64,000 nt of DNA from Rhodoplanes sp963724735 (GCA_963724735.1 CAVRVX010000038.1:58286-122285); one strand, 5' to 3'; shown: positions 44,884 through 53,749, counted from the first letter of the stretch. Notes: a model not told the origin generated them from the sequence alone. A program made the numbers and translations.

Positions 44884-45759
44884 TCAGCCTCCGGTCTCGA
44901 AGCCGGGATAGAGCGTCATGCCGCCGTCGACATAGAGGGTCGCGCCGGTGATGTAGTCGGAGTCGTCGGAGGCAAGCCACACCGCGGCGCGCGCGATGTC
45001 GTCGACCTCGCCGATCCGCTTGTAGGGCACAAGCTTCATCAGCTCGGCATAGGCCTCGCGCGTGCTCCAGGCCTGCATGTTGATGGGCGTGCGCACCGCG
45101 CCCGGGCTGATCGCATTGACCCGGATGCGGAAGGGCGCGACCTCCTGGGCGATCGACTTCATCATCATCGCAACGCCGCCCTTGCTCGCGGCATAGTTGA
45201 CGTGACCCGCCCACGGGATCACGTCATGCACCGAGGAGACGCAGATGATCTTGCCCGCCGAGCAGGACACGCCGGGCTTCACGCCTGTTCGCTTGAACAT
45301 GCGCACCGCTTCGCGCGAGCATAGGAACTGGCCGGTGAGATTGACCGCGATCACCGTGTTCCATTGCTTGAGCGTCAGTTCGTCGAAGGGCGCGTCTTGC
45401 TGCAGACCGGCATTGTTGACGAGGATGTCGATGCCGCCGAGTTCGGCTTCCATCCGCGCGAACATCTCGCGCACCTCGTCTTCGTTCGAGACGTCGGCGC
45501 GATAGGCGTGGGCCCGGTTGTCGCCGCAGCGCCTGACCTCTTCGACGATCGCCTGCGCCTGGTCTTCGTCGCGGACATAGTTGACGATGACGTCGGCGCC
45601 GGCATGGCCGAGGCCGATCGCGATGCCGCGGCCGATGCCGGACGAGGCGCCGGTCACCAGCGCCTTCTGTCCCTTGAGCTTTCGCTCGATCGGACAGGAC
45701 GGCATCACCACCGGCGGCAGCGTCGGGTCGTCGATCGGCGGAACGAATGTCTCATTCAT
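44884..45759 (-). CDS. SDR-family oxidoreductase (glucose 1-dehydrogenase-like)
   Basis: 291 aa from ATG 45759. The NAD(P) motif is ALVTGASSGIGRGIAIGLG, the NNAG motif is ILVNNAGLQQDAP, and the catalytic Ser and YxxxK are in ICVSSVHDVIPWAGHVNYAASKGG. The end ITGATLYVDGGMTLYPGF is typical of glucose 1-dehydrogenase-like SDRs. A ~40-residue N-terminal extension precedes the Rossmann fold. It heads a minus-strand operon with the GMC remnant. Substrate not certain. Confidence 0.9.
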   Translation of the reverse strand: MNETFVPPIDDPTLPPVVMPSCPIERKLKGQKALVTGASSGIGRGIAIGLGHAGADVIVNYVRDEDQAQAIVEEVRRCGDNRAHAYRADVSNEDEVREMFARMEAELGGIDILVNNAGLQQDAPFDELTLKQWNTVIAVNLTGQFLCSREAVRMFKRTGVKPGVSCSAGKIICVSSVHDVIPWAGHVNYAASKGGVAMMMKSIAQEVAPFRIRVNAISPGAVRTPINMQAWSTREAYAELMKLVPYKRIGEVDDIARAAVWLASDDSDYITGATLYVDGGMTLYPGFETGG

Positions 45760-45848
45760 CGTCTGCGCTCCCCTGGCGGCGTGCGAAATGGGGTGGGTGG
45801 CGTCAACTCGACGGCACACAGGGTCTCACACCGTGCCGTCGAAGCGAA

Positions 45849-45863
45849 ATAGCGTGTTGCTCT
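45849..45863. promoter_or_regulatory. near-match LysR-type box before the SDR gene
   Basis: ATAG-CGTGTTG-CTCT differs by one base from ATAG-N7-CTAT. It lies 89 bp before the SDR start, in the divergent region shared with the second bufferin precursor. Confidence 0.35.
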
Positions 45864-45917
45864 CAATTCGATGACGCAAAGCTATCGATGCGAGCGCGCC
45901 CGCCGGACAATGCTTGA

Positions 45918-45932
45918 ATAGCGGTCGGCTAT
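45918..45932. promoter_or_regulatory. LysR-type box ATAG-N7-CTAT upstream of the second bufferin precursor
   Basis: ATAG-CGGTCGG-CTAT, 93 bp before the start at 46026, within the SDR/bufA-like divergent region. Confidence 0.6.
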
Positions 45933-46025
45933 GAAAGCCATGCGCAACCGGCATTTTCCTTCGTGTTCAATATGCAGGATGTTGGCAGCGTATCATTCCT
46001 TATCGGCATCACGGGAGATTGAACG

Positions 46026-46310
46026 ATGGACACGCGTTCCGCCGCAACCCTCGCCGCCGCGCTCGGCGCGGCCTTGTCCGGCCTGGCCGCGACCGCTGTC
46101 GCCCAGCAACCGACGCCCGCTCCGCAGCCGACCTACAAATTCGAGAAGTGCTACGGCATCGTGAAGTCCGGCAAGAACGATTGCGCCACCATCACCAGCT
46201 CGTGCGCGGGCACGGCAAAACGGGACAATCAGCCCGACGCCTGGGTGTATGTGCCGACCGGCACCTGCGACAAGATCGTCGGCGGCAGCGCGACGCCGAA
46301 ACAGTCGTAA
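46026..46310 (+). CDS. bufA: second bufferin precursor (DUF2282), without its own maturation genes
   Basis: 94 aa; GGGAG precedes ATG 46026. A signal peptide (about 1-26, ...ATAVA) is followed by a four-Cys core: EKCYGIVKSGKNDC, SSCAGTAKRD, PTGTC. It matches DUF2282 as closely as the first precursor (KCYGI, NDCA, CAG, GTC). No DUF692 or DUF2063 gene is next to it, so it presumably relies on BufB/BufC at 42.7-44.4 kb. It is followed by a strong hairpin and so is likely a single-gene transcript. Confidence 0.87.
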   Translation: MDTRSAATLAAALGAALSGLAATAVAQQPTPAPQPTYKFEKCYGIVKSGKNDCATITSSCAGTAKRDNQPDAWVYVPTGTCDKIVGGSATPKQS

Positions 46311-46331
46311 TGCACGATCGTCAGCAACGCG

Positions 46332-46390
46332 AAGGGCGGGGCCGGAATCCAAAACCCCTGTCTGTGAGTGTGGATTCCGGCCCCGCCCTT
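46332..46390. terminator. perfect 20-bp inverted repeat between convergent genes
   Basis: AAGGGCGGGGCCGGAATCCA and its exact complement TGGATTCCGGCCCCGCCCTT enclose a 19-nt loop. It serves bufA-like (+) and the NDH-2 fusion (-). Confidence 0.75.
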
Positions 46391-46416
46391 TCGGTCGGTG
46401 AGCGCCTCAGTTCAGT

Positions 46417-48533
46417 TCAGTCCGCCCGGCCCTCGCCACCGGTGATCAGCCGCACGCTGCGGTTATAGGTGAGATAGGACCAGAACCAGTCGAACATGAC
46501 CGCGATGCGCGAGCGCGTGTCGACCAGAAAGGCGACATGCACCAGGCCCCACAGCCACCAGGCGAGACTGCCGGAAAGCTTGACGAATTGCAGGTCGGCG
46601 ACCGCCGCCTTGCGGCCGATCGTCGCCATCGACCCGTAGTCGTGATAGCGGAACGGCCCCGGCGCGCGTCGTCCTTCGATCCGCGCACGGATCAGCTTGG
46701 CGATGTAGTTGCCCTGCTGCTTGGCGACCGCGGCAAGGCCCGGGAGCGAGCTTGCCGTCGCGCGCCCGTGCAGGCGGACGTATCGCCGAGCGCGAACACG
46801 TTGCCGGCGCCGGGCACGGCGAGATCGGGGCCGACAAGGATGCGGCCGGCCTGATCGCGCTCGGCGTCGATCCAAAGGCCTGCTTCTGACGCCATCACGC
46901 CCGCGGTCCACAGCACGGTGCGCGCCTCGATCCGCTTGTCGCCGACCTGCACCCCGTCCGCATCCACGACATCGACGCGCGAATGGGTCAGGACCTCGAC
47001 GCCGAGATCGGTCAGCGAACGCGTGGCGGCAAGCGACAGCGGCTTCGGGAAGGCCGGTAGGATGAGCGGACCCGACTGCACGAGAACGACGCGCGCGCTC
47101 GAAGGATCGATGATGCGGAACTCCTCGCGCAGGCTTTGCCGCGCGAGCTCGGCGATCGCGCCGGCAAGCTCGACCCCGGTCGGCCCCGCGCCAACCAGAA
47201 CGAAGGTCAGGAGGCGGCGCCGCTCGGCTTCGTCGTCGCAGGCCTCGGCCTTCTCGAAGGCCGCCAGAATGCGGCTGCGCACCGCGGTCGCATCGTCGAT
47301 CTTCTTCAGGCCGGGCGCGAAGGCCTCCCACGCGTCCTTGCCGAAATAGCTGTGGCGAGCGCCGGTCGCGAGCACGAGATAGTCGTAAGCAAGCCGCGTC
47401 TTGCCGACCATGACCTCACGACGGGCGGCGTCGATCCCGGTCACCCGCTCCATCAGCACGCGGCAATTCTGCTGGCCGCGCAACAGCGAGCGGATCGGCA
47501 CCGCGATGTCGGCGGGCGACAGTGTCGCCGTCGCGACCTGGTACAGGAGCGGCTGGAACAGGAAGTAATTGCGCCGGTCGATCAGGGTGACCTGCGCCCA
47601 GGCGTGCCGCAGCTTTTGCGCCGCGGCAATGCCGCCGAAGCCGGCGCCGACGATCACGACGCGCGGCGCGCCGTCGAGCCAGCTCGGATCGTTCGACAGG
47701 CTTGGGCACAACTGCCGTGCCTTCCGGGCGAGCAGATGGTCGACCGATAGCAGGCCGGCTCCGTACAGAACAAAGCTCGCGAACAGGAAGAAGCGCAGGA
47801 CCGGGTCACCGAGAGGCAAAACGTCGGAGAACACGGCCACGCTCAAAAGCGCGAGGATGAGCGCCGCGCCACGCGTCGCAATGCCGAGGCCGAGAAGTCC
47901 GCAAAGCACAAGGCCTGCCCCCTGCAAGGCGACGGGGGCGGCGTGGAACCCGCGGCTCCACAACAGCCAGGCGAGCAACAGACGGACGAGAAGCTCGAAG
48001 GGCGGCAGCAGGAAACGCTGCTTGAAGCCCGCGATGCGGCGCAAGGACGAGCCGAATGGGATCGCCGAGCCGGCGAGATGCGGCGCGATCAGGTGGTCGA
48101 CGGAGAGCGCGCCTGGGCCACGAAAGATCAGGAGTCCGAGCAGCGCCATCCAATAGAGGTGGTCGGCGAGGTCCTTATAGGTGAACTGCAGGAACGCCGC
48201 GGTCAGCAGCAAGGGGATCGCGGCAAAGCGCGTCGCGAGGCCGAACACCAGGAGGATCGGGCAGACAAGCTCGATGCCGGTCCCGATCAGAGCGGCCGTC
48301 GTGGGCGCGAGGCCGGGCACCGGATGCTCGTTCGTATAAAGGAAGACGGTGACGTCCCAGTTGACCGTCTTCAGCACGCCCGACACGAAGAAGATCTTCG
48401 CAAGCCAAAGCCGGATCGCGAGATCGAGAACCGCGCCGGCTCCTTTTTCCAGGAAGGCAGCGACACCGGTCCACGCCTCGACGAGCGGCGCAAGCCGGGA
48501 CTGGATGCGAAAACTCGGAGCCGCGGCCGTCAT
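46417..48533 (-). pseudogene. double-DoxX/NDH-2 fusion protein, frameshifted near the C-terminus
   Basis: From ATG 48533 (GGGGAGA upstream) the chain has a DoxX-like domain (about 30-155; KIFFVSGVLKTVNW, PGALSVDHLIAP), a second DoxX-like block (about 170-270; LLSVDHLLARK) and a type II NADH dehydrogenase (about 290 onward; VVIVGAGFGGIAAAQKL, FVLVGAGPTGVELAGAIAEL, AGNVFALGDTSA). At about 46790 the frame changes. The proper end (GLAAVAKQQGNYIAKLIRAR ... FDWFWSYLTYNRSVRLITG) continues to 46417. Corrected length is ~700 aa. It would pass electrons from NADH to quinone, with a membrane DoxX part. The shift may be an assembly error. Confidence 0.85.
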
Positions 48534-48659
48534 AAGTGTCTCCCCGGTGGTGGTTCTCTGCCATGCCCATGCCCCTGACGCTTGTTCCGCCCGTGCGGGG
48601 CCGGCGCGCTCGGATAGGCGCGCCCGGAACCATACGCGCGGATCAACCGTTACCCAACA

Positions 48660-49136
48660 TCACGAGTGCGCGCGCGCCGGCGCCGGGACCATCCGGTCGC
48701 GATGCAGTCGGGTCCATATCAAGTGGTCGAGTGACAGGGCGCCGGGGCCGCGCGCGAAGATCAGCAGCAACAGGCCGACCCATAGAATATGCTCCGGCCA
48801 GCCATCGGGGAACACGAACAGCTGGATCACCATGGTCATCCCGAACAGCCCCAGGGCCGAGAGGCGCGAGGCCAATCCGATGACCAAGAGGACCGGGAAC
48901 ACGTGCTCGGCCGTGGTCGAAAGATAGGCGGCGAGGTCAGGCGGCAGCAGCGGGACCTTGTACTCGTCCCGGAAGAGGAAAAAGGTCGCCTCGCGGATGT
49001 GGAAGCCCTCGACCTTGGTCTGGCCCGAGCGCCAGAACACGTTGGCGACGGCGAGCCGCGCCACCAGGGCCACCAGGCTGTAGGGAATGCGTTCGGCGAG
49101 CGACCGTCCGGTCTCCAGCAGTTGAATCAGCGACAT
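48660..49136 (-). CDS. DoxX-family membrane protein
   Basis: 158 aa from ATG 49136 with AAGGAG upstream. Four membrane segments. DoxX features include VALVARLAVANVFWRSGQTK, PDLAAYLSTTAEHVFPVLLV and the end FARGPGALSLDHLIW. DoxX is the usual last gene of bufferin operons; here it lies 4.3 kb from bufC but carries the same upstream box. It is followed 126 bp later by the DoxX/NDH-2 fusion on the same strand, so the two are probably co-transcribed. Confidence 0.87.
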   Translation of the reverse strand: MSLIQLLETGRSLAERIPYSLVALVARLAVANVFWRSGQTKVEGFHIREATFFLFRDEYKVPLLPPDLAAYLSTTAEHVFPVLLVIGLASRLSALGLFGMTMVIQLFVFPDGWPEHILWVGLLLLIFARGPGALSLDHLIWTRLHRDRMVPAPARAHS

Positions 49137-49288
49137 GGACGTTCTCCTTGCGAGGTGTTGCCGCGGGGCGTCGGATCGCATGGCATGCGCCCGGTGCAGC
49201 CTCGAACCACGGATGACGACGTGGTGTCGATGGACGCAGCAAACCTGATCGCAGGGCAAAGGTGAAATGCCGATCGACGATGGAATTG

Positions 49289-49303
49289 ATAGCCGAGAGC
49301 TAT
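49289..49303. promoter_or_regulatory. LysR-type box ATAG-N7-CTAT upstream of doxX
   Basis: ATAG-CCGAGAG-CTAT, 153 bp before the doxX start, with flanks TGATAG...CTATCGG like the other boxes. Confidence 0.6.
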
Positions 49304-49643
49304 CGGTTACGCAGGGGGTCTGAAGATCATATCAGTCATACGAGGAGGTCCGGCTTGGCGTTGCCGTTCGTTGATGCACGTCGCCGCGGCGAGCATCGCA
49401 CGAATCGGTTCGTCGACCTACCGATCGGCCCGGCAGAAGATTGCGACTTCGAGGTCGGCGCCGCACAATTCAATGGCGTATAACAGCGACGAATCGATGA
49501 AGTCGCTAACGGCATCGCTTCCGATAGGGGCGATTGAGAGTTCGGATCGAAAAAGAGGCCCCGATCATGCTGACCAAGAACGGCAACAGCATGTTTTCCG
49601 AGCCCTATCGACATTGACTGCAAACGCAGCCAATTCGCTGGGT
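49304..49643. other. no gene recognised
   Basis: Between the doxX box and the FMN-protein gene. Open frames on both strands are short and unlike any family I know. A lost divergent LysR gene is conceivable but not visible. Confidence 0.4.
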
Positions 49644-50276
49644 TCAGGACGCAGTCGGGGCCGCCGCCTCGCGCAGCCGAGTGATCTCCGCCTGCAGCGC
49701 CTCGATGCGTCTATCCCGCTCGGCGAGCGCTGCCGCGACATCGGCGGCCTCGAACCGCTGCGGAATGTGCTGCGGGCAATTCGCGTCCCAGGCGGAAACA
49801 GTGAACAGGATCGCCTGCTCGGGACGTGCCTTGTAGCCCTCCGGCATCAGCCGTGCCGTCAGCTCGTCGTCGCCTTCGACAACACGGGCCTCGCCCCAGA
49901 TCTTGACTCGCTTCCTTTGCGCATAGTCGATCAGGAACAGATGGGCCTTTGGATTGTCGGCGAGATTGCCCTGCGTGATGTATTGCCGGTTGCCGGCAAA
50001 GTCCGCAAAGCCGACAGTCTTGTCGTCGAGCACCCGCAGAAAGCCGGCCGGCCCGCCACGATGCTGGATGTAGGGCTGCCCCTCGGCGTTGACGGTCGCG
50101 AGAAAGATGCTCGTCTGCGCCTCGATGAAGCGCGCGAGGTCGGGAGTGATGCGGGTCTGCCAAGCGCCGCGCTCCTCCACGCGCGCGTAGCCGCGGCGGG
50201 ACCCCTTGCGAGTCTGCACCGCCTTGACGGACGGTGTGAACGCGACATCGCTGGAATAGGCGTGGGCGGTGCTCAT
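49644..50276 (-). CDS. pyridoxamine 5'-phosphate oxidase-like FMN-binding protein
   Basis: 210 aa from ATG 50276 with GAGGAGG upstream. The split-barrel part has SIFLATVNAEGQPYIQHRGG, FLRVLDDKTVGFADFAGNRQ and YITQGNLADNPKAHLFLIDY, typical of the PNPOx-like flavin reductase group. A C-terminal coiled coil (LAERDRRIEALQAEITRLRE) follows. Likely an NAD(P)H-linked flavin-dependent reductase. Next gene on the strand upstream is AhpD-like. Confidence 0.85.
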   Translation of the reverse strand: MSTAHAYSSDVAFTPSVKAVQTRKGSRRGYARVEERGAWQTRITPDLARFIEAQTSIFLATVNAEGQPYIQHRGGPAGFLRVLDDKTVGFADFAGNRQYITQGNLADNPKAHLFLIDYAQRKRVKIWGEARVVEGDDELTARLMPEGYKARPEQAILFTVSAWDANCPQHIPQRFEAADVAAALAERDRRIEALQAEITRLREAAAPTAS

Positions 50277-50385
50277 GATCGCCTCCTCTATGGGCCAGGA
50301 TTGCTCGAAGACGGGTGATTGTCGGGATGGCCGATGTGCTGCCGGCGGCATGAGGTCCGCCGCCGGCGTCGGTGATGGGCGCTTG

Positions 50386-50937
50386 TCACGCCGCCTTCCG
50401 GGCGGTCACGACCGGGAAGTCGATGTCGGTCTTGGCGACCTCGTTGATGTAGTTCGTCCAGGTGTTGAGCGCGACATGCAGCACGATCTCGATCACCTGG
50501 GCGTCGTCATAACCGGCAAGCTTGACGGCACGGACGTCATCGTCGCTCACATGGCCGCGCTCGCGGGCGACCTTGGCAGCGAAGCGTACGGCCGCGTCCG
50601 CCTTCGGATCGTTGGAAGCGCCGTTGCGGTTAGCCGTGATCTCGGCATCGTCGAGCTTGGCGAGGTTCTTGCCGAGATAGGTGTGGGCCGACAGGCAGTA
50701 GTTGCAGCCGTTGATCTCGGCGACCGCAAGCGCAATGCGCTCGCGCGTCGCGGCCGGCAGCGCACCTTTGCTGAGCGCGCCGGACAGGCCGAGGTAGCCT
50801 TGCAGCGCGGCCGGACTGTTGGCAACGAGACGGAACAGGTTCGGAACGACGCCCAGTTGCTTCTCGACGGCTTCGAGCAGCGGCTGAGAGGCGGCGGGAG
50901 CGTCGCTGATCGCGGCGGGCGTTGGGATGCGGGACAT
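50386..50937 (-). CDS. AhpD-like carboxymuconolactone decarboxylase family protein
   Basis: 183 aa from ATG 50937 (AAAGGAG upstream). The redox motif GCNYCLSAHTYLG provides CxxC and the proton-relay His of AhpD. QLGVVPNLFRLVANSPAALQ is the family start. Such proteins show peroxidase or disulfide reductase activity. A LysR gene is divergent with a 116-bp spacer, a layout typical of LysR-regulated peroxide defence genes. Confidence 0.88.
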   Translation of the reverse strand: MSRIPTPAAISDAPAASQPLLEAVEKQLGVVPNLFRLVANSPAALQGYLGLSGALSKGALPAATRERIALAVAEINGCNYCLSAHTYLGKNLAKLDDAEITANRNGASNDPKADAAVRFAAKVARERGHVSDDDVRAVKLAGYDDAQVIEIVLHVALNTWTNYINEVAKTDIDFPVVTARKAA

Positions 50938-51031
50938 GGCGGGTCTCCTTTCGATTGGTGAACGGGATGGCCGATGGCCCGTACCTATGCCATTCCATCG
51001 ATCGTGATAATCATGTAATTTAGAGAGACAT

Positions 51032-51050
51032 CCTTCCATTTTTTGGAAGG
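51032..51050. promoter_or_regulatory. inverted repeat next to the LysR start
   Basis: CCTTCCA-TTTTT-TGGAAGG, a perfect 7-bp dyad 4 bp before ATG 51054 in the LysR/AhpD-like divergent region. A possible operator, though GGAAGG may also be the ribosome site. Confidence 0.4.
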
Positions 51051-51053
51051 CCG

Positions 51054-51959
51054 ATGGATCGGCTCGAATCGATGTCAACCCTGCTTGCGGCGGTCGAAGC
51101 TGGCAGCCTTTCGGCGGCCTCCCGCAAGCTCGGCATGCCGCTCGCGACCGTCAGCCGAAAGGTCTCCGAGCTTGAGGCGCATCTGCGGACGCGGCTGGTC
51201 AATCGGACCAGCCGGCGCCTCACCCTGACCGATGCCGGCCGATCCTACGTTGTCGCCTGCAAGCGCATCCTCGAAGACATCGGTGAAGCCGAGCGCGCCG
51301 CGGCGGGCGAATACATCGCTCCGAGAGGCGACCTGATCATCACCGCGCCGATCGTGTTCGGCCGCCTACATGTCTTGCCCGTCGCGATCGAGTTCCTCAA
51401 AGCCTACCCGGACATCGACATCCGGATCGCTCTGGCCGATCGCGTGGTCAATCTGCAGGAAGACGACATTGATCTCGCCATCCGGATCGGCGAGTTGCCT
51501 GACAGTAGTCTTGTTGCGACGCGCGTTGGCTCAATCCGCCACGTGGTCTGCGCGAGTCCTGCCTATTTCGCTGAGAGAGGCACGCCAAGAAGCCCGGGCG
51601 AGCTCACCACCCACGACTGCATCACTTTCGAAGGACTGGCGTCTCCAGACGGCTGGAAATTTGCAGTGGGCAAGTCCACCACATTGGTCGCGATCCATTC
51701 GCGCCTCGTTGTCAACACCGCCGAAGCGGCCATCGATGCAGCCATTGCGGGAGTCGGGATCACACGCGTGCTTTCGTACCAGGCCGCGAGCGCGCTGCGA
51801 GCCGGCACGCTTGCGCGTACACTCCGAAAGTTCGAGCCGGCGCCCTGGCCGGTCAGTCTCGTCTATGCGGGTCAGGGACTGTTGCCGCTGAAGCTGCGCG
51901 CCTTTCTCGATTTCGCGGCGCCGCGCCTGAAAGGGAGACTTGCGCAGATTGAGGAGTAG
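51054..51959 (+). CDS. LysR-family transcriptional regulator
   Basis: 301 aa. HTH at residues 1-60 (STLLAAVEAGSLSAASRKLG; LATVSRKVSELEAHLRTRL). The effector domain reads GDLIITAPIVFGRLHVLPVA and INLQEDDIDLAIRIGELPDS-like text, typical of the DsdC/CrgA-like LysR group. Divergent from the AhpD-like gene, which it most likely controls. Confidence 0.92.
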   Translation: MDRLESMSTLLAAVEAGSLSAASRKLGMPLATVSRKVSELEAHLRTRLVNRTSRRLTLTDAGRSYVVACKRILEDIGEAERAAAGEYIAPRGDLIITAPIVFGRLHVLPVAIEFLKAYPDIDIRIALADRVVNLQEDDIDLAIRIGELPDSSLVATRVGSIRHVVCASPAYFAERGTPRSPGELTTHDCITFEGLASPDGWKFAVGKSTTLVAIHSRLVVNTAEAAIDAAIAGVGITRVLSYQAASALRAGTLARTLRKFEPAPWPVSLVYAGQGLLPLKLRAFLDFAAPRLKGRLAQIEE

Positions 51960-52014
51960 CGATTTGCGGCAAGATGAATGCTTGATCGCCGCACGACGCC
52001 CCTCACATCGGTAA

Positions 52015-52140
52015 TCGCACTCCTACGACGTCGTGTGCCGCCGCGCGCTTGCGCTCGACGAGACGGAGGAGCGGCTCGCCTTCGGCTCGACGACCGGGGG
52101 CCTGTGGATAAGCGAGGACCAGGGCGACAGCTGGGCATGC
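52015..52140 (+). pseudogene. BNR/Asp-box repeat protein fragment
   Basis: The frame reads YDVVCRRALALDETEERLAF and GSTTGGLWISEDQGDSWA, a sialidase-like Asp-box (S.D.G..W). Both ends are missing and a glyoxalase fragment follows without a gap. The original protein would be a ~350 aa exo-beta-propeller type. Confidence 0.6.
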
Positions 52141-52307
52141 GTCAACCCTGCCGCGTGCCGGATGCAGACACAGTCTATCGGCGCGCCAAGGCCGCCCGGG
52201 CAGAGATCGTCGTCGAAATCAAGGATGAAGACTACGGCGGCCGAGTTTTCTCGTGTCGCGATCCCGAGGGCCACCTCTGGAACATCCCATGGAAGGCGTC
52301 CTCTTAG
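52141..52307 (+). pseudogene. glyoxalase/bleomycin-resistance superfamily fragment, C-terminal
   Basis: Reads VPDADTVYRRAKAARAEIVV and EIKDEDYGGRVFSCRDPEGH with a LWNIPWKASS end, the second betaalphabetabetabeta module of glyoxalase-like proteins. The first half is absent, so it cannot form the metal site. Confidence 0.65.
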
Positions 52308-52355
52308 TGGGCACCCACAGTGAACCTGCTGCGGCCCGCCTTAATCCCCAGTCGG

Positions 52356-52784
52356 TTAATTCAGCGCCCACACATACGCCAGCGTCGCCGCGGTCCCCAG
52401 TGTCGTCCTGACGGCGTGGCGTCGTCCCCAGGTCTCAAACAAGGCCCTGGAAACTGGGCCCGCTCCACTCTCGGGTATCGCCTTCAGCCTGTTGTTCGTG
52501 GGCATGATGCCAATCAGCGTGAACGGCCAGTTGGCGAGGACGAGCGCCGCCCCGATGATCCAGCGCCAGTCGCTCGATAGCCATGCTGCGACCAAGCCGA
52601 GGACACCTGAGATGACCACGATGCTCGCCTGCATGGCGAACCCGCGCGCATAGCTCAGCTTCCACTGCTTCAATGCGCTCTTGTCGTCGAGCATGAGACG
52701 GGCCGGTTGCTCGGCGATGTTGATATAGAAGGCGGCGCCGGAAAATGCCGCTGCAGATACTAGCGCAAGCTGGCCCAGAAGCAC
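52356..52784 (-). CDS. DUF1772-like membrane protein
   Basis: 142 aa with four membrane segments. AAFSGAAFYINIAEQPARL at the start and GIMPTNNRLKAIPES in the middle are typical of DUF1772 proteins, some of which resemble anthrone oxygenases. C-terminal WGRRHAVRTTLGTAATLAYV is conserved. Single gene between fragments. Function unknown. Confidence 0.8.
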   Translation of the reverse strand: MLLGQLALVSAAAFSGAAFYINIAEQPARLMLDDKSALKQWKLSYARGFAMQASIVVISGVLGLVAAWLSSDWRWIIGAALVLANWPFTLIGIMPTNNRLKAIPESGAGPVSRALFETWGRRHAVRTTLGTAATLAYVWALN

Positions 52785-53056
52785 AGAAACGACTCCATTC
52801 TAGACCTTTCAGGAGAATCCGCTCACTGTTCGAACGAACTGCGGCGCGGACGCACGGATTTCTTCATCAGTGGCGGGCGGCTCGAAATTGAACAGCGTGC
52901 GGATATTCCGGCACATCGATCGCTCCCGTTGCGTACCCGGCGCAGGCTTAGGGTTTCACAGGCTTGATGGGACACTGATTAGAATAGGCAGCGCAGCGTG
53001 CCACCGCCAACTGGGCTTAGGGCGTGGCAAGACTGAATGTCCCTCGGGAGCCACCA

Positions 53057-53749
53057 ATGCCGTCTTCAAGTCCAAAGCCTGTCACGATTGTCGTCGACGG
53101 TTCAATTCGTGTCTCCGGTTTGCTGCAATCTCCGCCGCGGCCGCGGGCATGCTACGTATTGGCGCATGGCGCCGGGGCGGGGATGACGCATCCCTTCATG
53201 GCGGGGGTCGCGGCGGAACTTGGGCAACGCGGCCTTGCGACCTTGCGGTTCCAGTTCCCGTATATGGAGCAGGGCGGCAAACGGCCCGACCCGCCCAAGC
53301 TGGCTCAGGACACGATCCGTGCTGCCGTGGCCGAGGCTGTTAGACTTCTGCCCGGGCATCCCCTCATCGCCGGCGGCAAGTCGTTCGGCGGTCGGATGAC
53401 GTCGCAGGCTCAGGCCGCAGCTCCCCTTCCGGGCGTCCGTGGACTCGCGTTCCTTGGGTTTCCGTTGCACCCGGCGGGGCGTCCTTCGCAGGATCGCGGC
53501 AACCATCTCTTCGACGTTCGAATTCCCATGCTGTTCCTGCAGGGGGCGCGCGACACGCTTGCCATGCTCGATCAGCTTAAGCCGCTGTGCGAATCGCTCG
53601 GCGAGCGTGCGACATTGAAGCTCTTCGAGGATGCCGATCATTCCTTTCATGTCCCGGCGCGGACTGGCCGCAAGGATTCGCAGGTTCGGAGCGACATGTT
53701 GGACGCGCTCGCCGCCTGGACGGATTTCGTCGCCGCCGAACGCGGCTAA
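53057..53749 (+). CDS. alpha/beta-hydrolase, KANL3/Tex30-like
   Basis: 230 aa from ATG 53057 with GGGAG upstream. LAHGAGAGMTHPFMAGVAAE carries the oxyanion-hole region, the nucleophile Ser is in GGKSFGGRM, Asp lies in LQGARDTLA and His in EDADHSFHVP. This is the small hydrolase family known as KANL3/Tex30 in domain databases. Substrate unknown. No operon partner. Confidence 0.86.
   Translation: MPSSSPKPVTIVVDGSIRVSGLLQSPPRPRACYVLAHGAGAGMTHPFMAGVAAELGQRGLATLRFQFPYMEQGGKRPDPPKLAQDTIRAAVAEAVRLLPGHPLIAGGKSFGGRMTSQAQAAAPLPGVRGLAFLGFPLHPAGRPSQDRGNHLFDVRIPMLFLQGARDTLAMLDQLKPLCESLGERATLKLFEDADHSFHVPARTGRKDSQVRSDMLDALAAWTDFVAAERG

Noticed and set aside
49304..49643. Remnant of a LysR gene divergent from doxX
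   Set aside because: Expected from layout but no LysR motif could be read on either strand.
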